Origin: an uncultured Acidocella sp.
Lineage (GTDB): Bacteria > Pseudomonadota > Alphaproteobacteria > Acetobacterales > Acetobacteraceae
Direction: 5' to 3'
Length of the DNA stretch: 64,000 bases
Assembly: GCF_946222605.1 (NCBI RefSeq)
Contig: NZ_CAMIIE010000009.1
Location: forward strand, 17,568 to 81,567
Position numbers and translations under genes: made by a program. The notes beneath the pieces were generated by a model. That model worked only from the letters and a program-made list of their open reading frames with translations. It ran no database searches and was not told the origin of the DNA. Of this stretch, positions 10,319 to 17,987 are shown piece by piece. Positions within the stretch are counted from its first letter, which is position 1; every line of letters starts with the position of its first letter.

Positions 10319-10898
10319 TCAAATCGCCCAGCTCGGCCAAATCCTTGTACCGATCGCCGATGCGATGGTGCGGCCGGCCGCCGATGGAGGCGCCGAGTGC
10401 GACCAGGATTTCATCCGGGCCCGGCGCATCGTCGATGCTGAACTGCACGGTGAGGTAATGCGAGCGCATCCCCTCATCATGCTTGTGCATCAGCGGGATC
10501 TGGATCGAGGCGCCCGGCCCGCCACGGGTGTTGGTGAAGGCGAGATAGGATTTCGCCCCGACGGCGCGGCGGTAATGATTGCCAAAGCGCAGCGTATGGA
10601 TCAGCGCCGAGGCATGTTCAACCTCCCCCGCGCTGCCGACGATGGCGCATTTGCCATAGCCTTCCACCGCCTCGCCGGAGCCGGCCAGGCGCAGGATTTC
10701 GGCGGTCAGCATCTCGCCCAGCACCGGCCCGATGGCCCGGATTTCCGGCGAGAGATCCTCAACAAAGCCCCGCCCGGCCCAGGGGTTGGCAAGCACCGCG
10801 GCGGCGCCGAACAGTTTGAACGGCCCAGGCGCGGCGCGCCCGCCCTCGATGCGAATATCTTCAGTGTAGGTGACGAGCTTGCGCAGGGACAGCGTCAT
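10311..10898 (-). CDS. DUF1185 / amino acid synthesis family protein
   Basis: A 195-residue protein matching the PF06684 family in length and in conserved pieces: RIEGGRAAPGPFKLFGAAAV, VLANPWAGRGFVEDL, and VGSAGEVEHASALIHTLRFG. The family has no firmly established activity that I know of, despite its name. It is the first gene of the leftward operon, 17 bp downstream of the perfect palindromic operator, with an AAGGAG ribosome site. Co-transcription with an oxygenase, dehydrogenase and hydrolase suggests a catabolic enzyme, perhaps one acting on a ring or amide intermediate (inference). Confidence 0.8.
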   Translation of the reverse strand: MTLSLRKLVTYTEDIRIEGGRAAPGPFKLFGAAAVLANPWAGRGFVEDLSPEIRAIGPVLGEMLTAEILRLAGSGEAVEGYGKCAIVGSAGEVEHASALIHTLRFGNHYRRAVGAKSYLAFTNTRGGPGASIQIPLMHKHDEGMRSHYLTVQFSIDDAPGPDEILVALGASIGGRPHHRIGDRYKDLAELGDLNG

Positions 10899-10914
10899 GG
10901 CGAACTCCTTATTG

Positions 10915-10955
10915 TCTTATGGTATACCATAAGATTGACAAGAGCGGGCTGTAAA
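10915..10955 (-). promoter_or_regulatory. Leftward promoter with perfect 20-bp operator (copy 1)
   Basis: Positions 10915-10934 read TCTTATGGTATACCATAAGA, a perfect palindrome. On the minus strand a -35-like TTTACA (10950-10955) lies 18 nt from a -10-like TATGGT (10926-10931) inside the palindrome, so a bound repressor would cover the -10 and start site. The block around the -35 (TTTCCTCTTTACAGC on the minus strand, 10948-10962) is also shared with the rightward promoter at 11851-11891. GntR proteins of the FadR group bind dyads of this kind. Confidence 0.88.
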
Positions 10956-11029
10956 GAGGAAACTGCCATTGCGGGTCGTTTTTGACTCGCGACATGATAA
11001 ACAGACTCACGGGAAACAGGTCTTCTTCC

Positions 11030-11731
11030 ATGCCGGACAGCCAACCAGACGCATTGCTGATCGACCGCCCCGCGAAAACCTTGCGGCAATTGGCGCTTGA
11101 GAAAATGCGCGAAGCCATCCTCACGATGAAATTCCGACCCGGCGAGCGGCTGGTGGAACGCGCCTTGTGCGAGCGGCTGGGGGTCAGCCGCTCGGTCGTG
11201 CGCGAGGTTCTGCGGCATCTGGAATCGGAAGGTCTGGTCGAGACGATTCCCAATCACGGTCCGGCCGTCGCGGCCCCGGAGCCGGCGAAAATCGCGCAGA
11301 TCTATGAGCTGCGCTCGATGCTGGAAGCGCTCGCCGCGCGCCACTGCGCCGCCCGCGCCACCCCGGCCGACCTCGCCGCCCTGCGCACGGCGCTGGAGGC
11401 GGTGCGCGCCGGCTACGCCGCCGGCGAGCCCTTCACCGTGCTGGCCGCCACCGCACAGTTTTACGAGGCGATGTTCCGCGCCGCCGGACGGCAGGTGGCG
11501 TGGGAGCTGCTGGTGGCGCTGAATGGGCGGATCACCCATCTGCGCGCCCGCACCATCTCGACCTCGGGGCGGGAGCGGGACGGGATGGCGGAGATGCAGG
11601 CGATCCTGGATGCCATTATCGCGCGTGATCCGGACGCGGCGGCGGCGGCTTCGGTGCGGCATCTGCAAAACGCCCTGCAGCTGGCCCTGAAGCAGGGCCC
11701 CGCCGAAAGCCAGAGCCACAGCCCGAACTGA
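11030..11731 (+). CDS. GntR-family regulator (FadR/FCD type)
   Basis: About 233 residues from the ATG at 11030; in-frame alternatives are an ATG at 10994 and a TTG at 10982, and 11030 best fits the usual spacing to the HTH. The winged helix is GERLVERALCERLGVSRSVV followed by REVLRHLESEGLVE, and the rest is an all-helical FCD ligand domain. The positions that normally supply His metal ligands look replaced (FYEAMFRAAG instead of FH, and MAEMQAILDAI without His), while the last His survives in VRHLQNA. It sits between two operons whose promoters carry the same palindrome, so it very probably controls both and perhaps itself. Confidence 0.9.
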   Translation: MPDSQPDALLIDRPAKTLRQLALEKMREAILTMKFRPGERLVERALCERLGVSRSVVREVLRHLESEGLVETIPNHGPAVAAPEPAKIAQIYELRSMLEALAARHCAARATPADLAALRTALEAVRAGYAAGEPFTVLAATAQFYEAMFRAAGRQVAWELLVALNGRITHLRARTISTSGRERDGMAEMQAILDAIIARDPDAAAAASVRHLQNALQLALKQGPAESQSHSPN

Positions 11732-11850
11732 ACCGATAAAAAGCCGGACGCAGCGCACAAAAAATCGCCAGAATGCCGCTTTTCGCAAAGACGCCTCACC
11801 GGCCTCACCCATTTTGGCGATAAATACGGCAAGCCGGGCGCGTTTTCCTC

Positions 11851-11891
11851 TTTACAGCGTCTTTCCCTCGCTCTTATGGTATACCATAAGA
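11851..11891 (+). promoter_or_regulatory. Rightward promoter with perfect 20-bp operator (copy 2)
   Basis: Positions 11872-11891 repeat TCTTATGGTATACCATAAGA exactly. A -35-like TTTACA (11851-11856) is separated by 18 nt from TATGGT (11875-11880), the same geometry as the leftward promoter. The upstream block TTTCCTCTTTACAGC is also conserved. The NIPSNAP gene begins 23 bp downstream. The two copies define a two-promoter regulon. Confidence 0.88.
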
Positions 11892-11914
11892 TAAACATAC
11901 CAAGGCCCGCTCCG

Positions 11915-12253
11915 ATGTTCTACGAGATGCGTACCTACAGGCTAAAAACCGGCACCGTTCCGGCCTATCTGAAACTGGTCGAGGAGGAGGGCATCGCCAT
12001 CCAGAGCGCGCATCTGGGCGGGCTGGCGGGCTATTTCTTCACCGAGATCGGCCCCCAGAACGAGATCGTGCATATCTGGGCCTATCCCAGCCTGGATGAG
12101 CGCGACCGCCGCCGCGCCGCCCTCATCCGCGATCCGCGCTGGCTGGCGTTTCTTCCCAAAATCCAGGCCCTGATTGAGACGATGGAGACGAAAATCCTGC
12201 GTCCCGCGCCCTTCTCGCCGCTGCCTGGCAACCCGCTCAACAAGGAGGTCTGA
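11915..12253 (+). CDS. NIPSNAP-family protein
   Basis: A 112-residue protein that begins MFYEMRTYRLKTGTVPAYLK and has VHIWAYPSLDERDRRRAAL near residue 52, typical of the dimeric alpha/beta-barrel NIPSNAP family. Bacterial members are often found in catabolic operons, with unproven roles. It is the first gene of the rightward operon, just downstream of operator copy 2. Its stop overlaps the first ATG of the binding-protein gene. An upstream in-frame extension into the palindrome is not a credible start. Confidence 0.82.
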   Translation: MFYEMRTYRLKTGTVPAYLKLVEEEGIAIQSAHLGGLAGYFFTEIGPQNEIVHIWAYPSLDERDRRRAALIRDPRWLAFLPKIQALIETMETKILRPAPFSPLPGNPLNKEV

Positions 12254-12255
12254 TG

Positions 12256-13266
12256 ATGCGACGCTTAGGCTTGGGGCTTTGTCTGGCATTGGGCGGCATG
12301 GCCGCCGCGCAGGCGCAGAACAGCATGGTGTTCACCAGCTGGGGCGGCACCACCCAGCAGGCCCAGCAGAAGGACTGGGCCGACCCGTTCACCAAGACCA
12401 CCGGCATCAAGGTGCTGCAGGACGGGCCGACGGATTACGGCAAGTTCAAGGCGATGGTGGAGAGCGGCAATGTCTCCTGGGACGTGGTCGATGTCGAAGG
12501 GGATTTCGCGCAGGAAGCCGCCAAGGCCGGGCTGCTCGCCCCGATCGATCTGCCCGCGGCGGATGCCGCCCAGCTCGACCCGCGCTTCAACAGCCCCGAC
12601 GCCGTCGGCTCTTTCTATTATTCCTTCGTCATCGCCTACAACAAATCGAAATTCAAAGGCGATGCGCCGAAGACCATGGCGGATCTGTTCGATACCGCGA
12701 AATTCCCCGGCAAGCGCTGCTTCTATAAATGGTCCTTCGCCGGCGTGCTCGAAGCCGCCTTGCTGGCCGACGGGGTGAAGCCGGACCAGCTCTACCCGCT
12801 GGATCTCGACCGCGCCTTCAAGAAGCTCGACAGCATCAAGAGCGACATCGTCTGGTGGAGCACCGGCGCGCAATCCCAGCAGCAGCTGGCCTCCGGCCAA
12901 TGCCCGATCAGCCTGATGTGGAATGGCCGCGTGCAGGCGCTGCAGGATAGCGGCGTGCCGGTCGCGATGAGCTGGGACGACAACCTCACCGCCGGCGACA
13001 TGCTGGTGATCCCCAAAGGCGCGCCGCATCTGGCGCAAGCGCGGAAATTCATCGCCTACGCCACCAGCGCCAAGGCGCAGGCCGCCTTTGCCACCGATAC
13101 CGGCTATGCCCCGGTGAATAAAGGTGCCGCCGCGCTGATGGGCCCGAAAGCCCTGGCCACGCTGCCAGGCGCTCATGCCGCCAGCCATGTGGATCTGAAC
13201 ATGGCCTACTGGGCCGCGCACCGCGATGACATCGCCAACCGCTGGTATGCATGGCAGACCAAATAA
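12256..13266 (+). CDS. ABC importer periplasmic binding protein (PotD-like, family 1)
   Basis: About 336 residues with a signal peptide (MRRLGLGLCLALGGMAAAQA, cleavage after AQA). Core features are MVFTSWGGTTQQAQ near residue 25, SWDVVDVEGDFAQ near 75, and a C-terminal ALPHA-helical region ending NRWYAWQTK. This fold binds polyamines and other small organic cations or acids in the Pot/Opp-A-like group. ATGs occur at 12253 and 12256; the GGAGG at 12244-12248 is better spaced for 12256. It is followed by two permeases and an ATPase. Spermidine specificity should not be assumed, because the operon context points to the pathway substrate. Confidence 0.88.
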   Translation: MRRLGLGLCLALGGMAAAQAQNSMVFTSWGGTTQQAQQKDWADPFTKTTGIKVLQDGPTDYGKFKAMVESGNVSWDVVDVEGDFAQEAAKAGLLAPIDLPAADAAQLDPRFNSPDAVGSFYYSFVIAYNKSKFKGDAPKTMADLFDTAKFPGKRCFYKWSFAGVLEAALLADGVKPDQLYPLDLDRAFKKLDSIKSDIVWWSTGAQSQQQLASGQCPISLMWNGRVQALQDSGVPVAMSWDDNLTAGDMLVIPKGAPHLAQARKFIAYATSAKAQAAFATDTGYAPVNKGAAALMGPKALATLPGAHAASHVDLNMAYWAAHRDDIANRWYAWQTK

Positions 13267-14132
13267 GCCTGCGCACGCCAGCACCCGCCGCGGCGCGTGA
13301 GCCAAAGCGCCGCCGCGCCAGGGGCTTTGCCCCGGCGGCGCCGGTTCTCGCCTTTCTGCTGCTCTGTTTCGCGCTGCCGGTGCTGGCGCTATTGCTGCGC
13401 TCGATCATGGAGCCGCGTCTCGGGCTGCAGAATTACGCCGCGCTGCTCGCCACCGGCACCTACGCGAATGTGCTCGAAAACACCTTTCTCATCTCCTTCA
13501 TCGTCACCGCCATCACCGCTGTGGTTGGGCTGCCTCTGGCCTGGTTCATCACCGTGGCGCCGCGCCGCCTCGGCCGGCTGGTCTTTGGCATCGTCATTCT
13601 TTCGATGTGGACCAATCTGCTGGCGCGCACCTATGCCTGGATGGTGCTGCTGCAAGATACCGGGCCGATCAATAATTTCCTGATATGGACGGGGATTATC
13701 AAAAACCCCCTGCCGCTTTACGGCAGCATGGCGGGGGTGGTGATCGGCATGGTCTATATCATGCTGCCCTTCATGGTGATTTCCCTGCGCGGGCCGCTGG
13801 CGGCACTCGACCCGGCGATGTTCCAGGCCGCCTCCTTGTGCGGCGCCTCGCGGCTGCAAAGCTTCACCCGCATCTTTCTGCCGCTGCTGCTGCCAGGGCT
13901 GGGGGCGGGCGGGCTGATCATCTTCGTGATGTCGCTCGGCTATTACATCACCCCCTCCCTGCTCGGCGGCGCGCAGGACATGATGTTGGCGGAACTCATC
14001 GCCCAGCAGGTGCAAACGCTGCTCAATTGGGGGCTCGCCGGCGCCGCCTCCTTCGTGTTGCTGGTCGTCACCCTGGCACTCTATGCCGTGCAGGCGCGCT
14101 ACCTCGCCCCGCATGGCCGGAAAGGGCACTGA
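13251..14132 (+). CDS. ABC importer permease (PotB-like)
   Basis: A 293-residue integral membrane protein with about six hydrophobic segments and a basic N-terminal cytoplasmic stretch (REPKRRRARG). The permease coupling loop is near FQAASLCGASRLQSFTRIFL (EAA-type motif). The ATG lies inside the binding-protein gene and overlaps it by 16 bp, so the two are translationally coupled. It would form a heterodimer with the next permease and pass the substrate delivered by the upstream binding protein. Confidence 0.9.
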   Translation: MADQISLRTPAPAAAREPKRRRARGFAPAAPVLAFLLLCFALPVLALLLRSIMEPRLGLQNYAALLATGTYANVLENTFLISFIVTAITAVVGLPLAWFITVAPRRLGRLVFGIVILSMWTNLLARTYAWMVLLQDTGPINNFLIWTGIIKNPLPLYGSMAGVVIGMVYIMLPFMVISLRGPLAALDPAMFQAASLCGASRLQSFTRIFLPLLLPGLGAGGLIIFVMSLGYYITPSLLGGAQDMMLAELIAQQVQTLLNWGLAGAASFVLLVVTLALYAVQARYLAPHGRKGH

Positions 14133-14135
14133 TCC

Positions 14136-14936
14136 ATGTTGATGGAGTTCTCGCAGCTCGGCTGGTGGCGCGTCGTGCTCGCGGCGGTGGCGGGGCTGGC
14201 GGCGTTGTTCCTGCTCGCCCCTCTGGGGCTGTTGATCGCGCTGTCTTTCGACAGCTCGCAATGGCTGCAATTCCCGCCCCCGGGCTGGACGCTGCAATGG
14301 TACGCGCAGGTCTTCGCCGACCCGAACTGGCTGGCCTCGCTGCTCACCTCGCTCGAGCTGGGGGCGGTCGTCACCCTCGCCTCGGTGCTGCTGGGGCTGC
14401 TCGCGGGCTTTGCCATCGCGCGCGGGCGTTTCCCCGGACGCGAGACCCTGCGCGGCTTTTTCCTCACCCCGATGATCATGCCCTCGATCGTGCTGGGCAT
14501 CGCGCTCTATGCGGTGTTTCTGCGCCTGCATCTGGCCGGCACGTTTTTGGGCTTCGTGCTGGCGCATCTGGTGCTGGCCCTGCCCTTCTCCATCGTCGCC
14601 ATCACCGGCGCGCTGGAAGCGACCGACAAATCCCTGGAGGACGCCGCCATGCTGTGCGGCGCCGGGCTGTGGGAGGCGCGGGTGCGGGTGATTTTGCCCG
14701 CCATCCGCCATGGCATTTTTTCCGCCGCCATCTTCTCCTTTCTCACCTCCTGGGATGAGGTGGTGGTGGCGATTTTCATGGCGAGCCCCGGCCTGCAAAC
14801 CCTGCCGGTGCGCATGCTGGGCGAGGTGCGGCAGAATCTGTCCCCGGATATCGCCGTGGTCTCCTCCCTGCTCGTGCTCGGCACGCTGCTGCTGATGGGA
14901 TTGGCGGCATTTTTCAACAAGGATGCAAAGCGATGA
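14136..14936 (+). CDS. ABC importer permease (PotC-like)
   Basis: A 266-residue membrane protein with about six transmembrane segments and the EAA-type loop LEDAAMLCGAGLWEARVRVI near residues 168-187, followed by the PotC-typical SFLTSWDEVVVAIFM. It begins 3 bp after the first permease and its stop overlaps the ATPase start (ATGA). It pairs with the PotB-like subunit. Confidence 0.9.
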   Translation: MLMEFSQLGWWRVVLAAVAGLAALFLLAPLGLLIALSFDSSQWLQFPPPGWTLQWYAQVFADPNWLASLLTSLELGAVVTLASVLLGLLAGFAIARGRFPGRETLRGFFLTPMIMPSIVLGIALYAVFLRLHLAGTFLGFVLAHLVLALPFSIVAITGALEATDKSLEDAAMLCGAGLWEARVRVILPAIRHGIFSAAIFSFLTSWDEVVVAIFMASPGLQTLPVRMLGEVRQNLSPDIAVVSSLLVLGTLLLMGLAAFFNKDAKR

Positions 14937-15967
14937 GCGCCTATCTTGAGCTGCGCAACCTGCGCAAGGAGTTCGGCGATTTCGTCGCCATCGACAATAT
15001 CTCGCTGCGCATCGAAAAGGGCGAGTTCATCACCTTCCTCGGCCCGTCCGGCTCGGGCAAAAGCACCACGCTCTACGCCATCGCCGGCTTCGTCGAGCCC
15101 AATGCCGGCGATGTGCTGCTCAATGGCCGCTCGCTGGTCGGTGTGCCTCCCAATCATCGCGATATCGGCATGGTGTTTCAGCGCTATACGCTGTTCCCGC
15201 ATCTCAGTGTCGCGGAAAACATCGCCTTTCCGCTGCGTGTGCGCCGCCGGCCAAAAGCCGAGATCGAGGCGAAGGTGGCGCGGATGCTGGAGCTCGTGCA
15301 CCTCACCGCGATGCGCGCGCGCAAGCCCGCCCAGCTCTCCGGCGGCCAGCAACAGCGCGTCGCCCTGGCCCGCGCGCTTGCCTATGATCCGCAGATCCTG
15401 CTGATGGACGAGCCGCTCTCCGCCCTCGACAAGAAACTCCGTGAGGATATTCAAGGCGAGATCAAACGCATCCATTCCGAGACCGGGGTGACCATCATTT
15501 ACGTCACCCACGACCAGGAGGAGGCGCTGCGTTTGTCAGACCGGATCGTGCTGTTCAACCATGGCGGCATCGAGCAGGTCGGCACCGGGGAGGATCTCTA
15601 TGACCGCCCGCGCAGCAGCTTCGCCGCCGGGTTCATCGGCAATTCGAATCTGATCGAGATCCGCCTGGATGAAGGCGCCGCCCATCTGCCCGACGGCACC
15701 AGCCTGCCGCATTTCAATCACCCCCATCAGGGCGCCAAACGTCTGATGGTGCGGCCGGAGGATATGCATCTCGCGACGGAGGGCATTGCCGCGCGGGTGA
15801 CGGAGCGGATTTATCTCGGCGATGTCATCGCCTACACTGTGCGGACAGGCTGGGGGCAGGATCTATCCATCCGCGCCCAACGCCGGGCGGCGCCTCACCA
15901 GGCCGTCATTGGCGAGACGGTGAAAATCGACTTCAACCGTGAACAGGCCTACATCATTCCTGAGTAG
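14933..15967 (+). CDS. ABC importer ATPase (PotA-like)
   Basis: A 344-residue ATP-binding subunit. Walker A is GPSGSGKST at about residues 36-44, the signature is [15 protein letters not shown], Walker B is [12 protein letters not shown], and the H-loop is [13 protein letters not shown]-terminal TOBE-type regulatory domain follows ([11 protein letters not shown] onward). Its ATG overlaps the PotC-like stop by 4 bp. It completes a four-gene importer and ends the rightward operon. The next gene is convergent and starts a different unit 17 bp away. Confidence 0.93.
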   Translation: MSAYLELRNLRKEFGDFVAIDNISLRIEKGEFITFLGPSGSGKSTTLYAIAGFVEPNAGDVLLNGRSLVGVPPNHRDIGMVFQRYTLFPHLSVAENIAFPLRVRRRPKAEIEAKVARMLELVHLTAMRARKPAQLSGGQQQRVALARALAYDPQILLMDEPLSALDKKLREDIQGEIKRIHSETGVTIIYVTHDQEEALRLSDRIVLFNHGGIEQVGTGEDLYDRPRSSFAAGFIGNSNLIEIRLDEGAAHLPDGTSLPHFNHPHQGAKRLMVRPEDMHLATEGIAARVTERIYLGDVIAYTVRTGWGQDLSIRAQRRAAPHQAVIGETVKIDFNREQAYIIPE

Positions 15968-15984
15968 GCCATAACCCTCCGCAC

Positions 15985-16692
15985 CTATGGTTTGACATAG
16001 CTGCCGAACAGCACTTCATACCGTACATCGAACCCGTTCGCCGTGCGCGCCAAAGCCCGCCGCATCACCGAGGCTGACACCGGGCGATGCCCGGCACGCG
16101 GCGTCTGCGCCCCGATCGCTTTCAAAGCCCGCAGAAATGCCCTGCCGCTGGCATGATGCTCGACAAAGATCTCCGCCTCGATCTGCGCCCGCCACGGAAA
16201 CTCTGATGCCGCCGGATAGGCGTGCAGGCCGCCAGCATCGCCCAGCACCGCGCGCCATTCCGCGAACGTTCCTGCCCCCAGCGTGGCAAAGCGCATCTCG
16301 CCGCCGGGTGCGAGCATCGCCGCCAGCCGCTCCAAAGACGCCGGTAAATCCTCAAACCATTGCATCGCCAAGCTGGAGACGATCAGCTCGAAGCGCCCCA
16401 ACCCCGCATCCGGCGCCTGCCCATCCATCCGCAGAAACCGCCCCCGCCCCCCCAGACGGGCTTCGCAAATCTCCAGCATTTCAGCGGAAATATCCGTCAG
16501 CACCAGCTCCGCCTGCGGAAACAGCCGCGCCAGATGCTGGCTCAACCCGCCCGTCCCGCAACCGATTTCCAGAATCCGCCGCGGCGCCCCGCCCAGCCTT
16601 GCCGCCAGCGCAGCCGCCACACGCGGCTGCACCTGCGCGATTTCGTCATAACGCTTCGCCGCCTTGGCGAAATGAAGCGCGATCAGGCTCAC
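15985..16692 (-). CDS. bioC: Malonyl-ACP O-methyltransferase (BioC-like)
   Basis: A 235-residue class I SAM methyltransferase. The SAM motif is ILEIGCGTGGLSQHLARLFP near residue 40, with VLTDISAEML and LIVSSLAMQWFEDLP downstream; the latter resembles the BioC SNxxxQW block. BioC methylates malonyl-ACP to start pimeloyl synthesis for biotin. The start is a GTG at 16692 that overlaps the bioF stop (GTGA). A longer frame running into bioF is rejected because it would overlap by 60 bp. Overlap with bioF supports the BioC assignment over a generic methyltransferase. Confidence 0.8.
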   Translation of the reverse strand: MSLIALHFAKAAKRYDEIAQVQPRVAAALAARLGGAPRRILEIGCGTGGLSQHLARLFPQAELVLTDISAEMLEICEARLGGRGRFLRMDGQAPDAGLGRFELIVSSLAMQWFEDLPASLERLAAMLAPGGEMRFATLGAGTFAEWRAVLGDAGGLHAYPAASEFPWRAQIEAEIFVEHHASGRAFLRALKAIGAQTPRAGHRPVSASVMRRALARTANGFDVRYEVLFGSYVKP

Positions 16693-17858
16693 AGCAACCG
16701 CCCGATCGCATCCGCCAGCGCGTCGATCTCGCTTTGCGTATGCAGCGCGCACAATGCCAGCCGCAGGCGCGAGGTGCCAGCCGGCACCGTCGGCGGGCGG
16801 ATCGCCACCGTCGCGAACCCAGCTGTCTCCAAAGCTGCCGCCAGCGCCAGGGCTTTTGCCTCCTCGCCCAAAATCAGCGGGACGATCTGGGTGAAACTCC
16901 CGCCCGTATCAAGCCCCATCCCCAGCAGCCGCGCGCGCAGATGCGCTGACAGCCCGTGCAGATGCGCCCGCCGCGCCCCCATTTGCGGAATCAGATCCAG
17001 CGCCGCCTGCATCGCCCCCAGCACCGCCGGCGGCAGCGCCGTGGCATAAATCACCCCACCGCAGCGATTGACCAGATACTCGCGCAGCACCGCCGAACCC
17101 GCCACATAGGCGCCAAACCCGCCCAGCCCCTTGCTGAACGTGCCCATCGCCAGCCCGTTCTTCAGCCCATGCGCCAGCCCGAAGCCGTTTTCACCCAGCA
17201 CCCCGGTCGCATGCGCCTCGTCGATATAGAGAAACGCCCCGAATTTTTCCGCCAGCGCCTGCAGTGCCGCCATATCCGGCCCGTCCCCATCCATGGAAAA
17301 CACCGATTCGGTGACGATGAAGCGCGGCCGCTTCAATTCCGCATCCCGCGCCAGCAGCTCTTCCAGATGCGCCAGATCATTATGCCGGAACCTGATCTGC
17401 CGCACCCCGGCGGCGATGCAGCCTTGGATCAGGCTGGCATGGTTCAGCCGGTCCGCATAAACCAGCGGCGCCGCGCCCAATGTTTTCGCATCCAGCAGCG
17501 CCGGCAGCAATGTGAGATTCGCCTGCGCGCCGGAGACGAACACCAGCGCCGCCTGCGCCCCCTTCCCCGCCGCCAGCTTGGCCTCGATCTCGTCCAGCGG
17601 CGCCAGATTGCCCGCCACCAGCCGCGAGGCCCCGGCCCCGGCGCCGAAACGCTGGGCATAATCCCGCGCGGCTTCAATCAAGGCCGGGTGATGCGCCAGG
17701 CCGAGATAATCATTGGAGGAAAAATCGATCAGCGCCGGGCCGTCGCCATAGCGCAGCCGCGCGTTGGGCAGTTTCACCACCGGGCGCAAGCGGCGCCTGC
17801 GCCCGGCTGCGGCCGCCTCATCCAGCGCGCGGCCCCAAAGCTCGTCGAAATCAAACAT
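16689..17858 (-). CDS. bioF: 8-amino-7-oxononanoate synthase
   Basis: A 389-residue PLP-dependent alpha-oxoamine synthase that condenses pimeloyl-ACP with L-alanine in biotin synthesis. It shows DFSSNDYLGLAHHPALIEAA near residue 45, SGAQANL, YADRLNHASLIQG, IDEAHATGVLG, and the PLP lysine in GTFSKGLGGFGAYVAG near residue 235. It overlaps bioC by 4 bp. bioA, bioD, bioB and bioH are not in the window. KBL-type enzymes are related, but the bioC neighbour favours BioF. Confidence 0.92.
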   Translation of the reverse strand: MFDFDELWGRALDEAAAAGRRRRLRPVVKLPNARLRYGDGPALIDFSSNDYLGLAHHPALIEAARDYAQRFGAGAGASRLVAGNLAPLDEIEAKLAAGKGAQAALVFVSGAQANLTLLPALLDAKTLGAAPLVYADRLNHASLIQGCIAAGVRQIRFRHNDLAHLEELLARDAELKRPRFIVTESVFSMDGDGPDMAALQALAEKFGAFLYIDEAHATGVLGENGFGLAHGLKNGLAMGTFSKGLGGFGAYVAGSAVLREYLVNRCGGVIYATALPPAVLGAMQAALDLIPQMGARRAHLHGLSAHLRARLLGMGLDTGGSFTQIVPLILGEEAKALALAAALETAGFATVAIRPPTVPAGTSRLRLALCALHTQSEIDALADAIGRLL

Positions 17859-17925
17859 CGCGGCTGGGTCTAGACCAAAAGGCCGAGGGAGCGAAATATG
17901 GCCTTGAGCCGAAGGTTCCGGGTAT

Positions 17926-17953
17926 CCGCCCCTTTTTTGTAAAAAAGGGGCGG
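17926..17953 (-). terminator. Hairpin downstream of nadC
   Basis: A perfect 13-bp stem: CCGCCCCTTTTTT, loop GT, AAAAAAGGGGCGG. It is accompanied by CCAAAAAACTTTTGG at 17957-17971. It lies between the end of nadC and the start of bioF, both leftward, so it probably ends the nad transcript. It belongs to a family of similar hairpins at 37529, 40802 and 52792. Confidence 0.65.
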
Positions 17954-17987
17954 CCCCAAAAAACTTTTGGAAATTTAAGACATTATG

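Noticed and set aside
10935..10957. TTGACA as a -35 box of a rightward GntR promoter
   Set aside because: The hexamer at 10935-10940 is perfect, but no acceptable -10 lies 16-18 nt downstream, so a GntR promoter is not called.
11876..11914. Upstream start for the NIPSNAP gene inside the palindrome
   Set aside because: It would place the start codon within the operator and upstream of the likely transcription start; ATG at 11915 matches the family N-terminus.
13389..14798. A 469-codon minus-strand frame opposite the importer permeases
   Set aside because: It is His/Gln/Arg-rich with no hydrophobic pattern or family match; the plus-strand frames are obvious permeases with overlaps to neighbours.
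12256..15967. Annotation as a spermidine/putrescine importer
   Set aside because: The four subunits are Pot-like, but the operator shared with a catabolic operon points to the pathway substrate, so spermidine specificity is not claimed.
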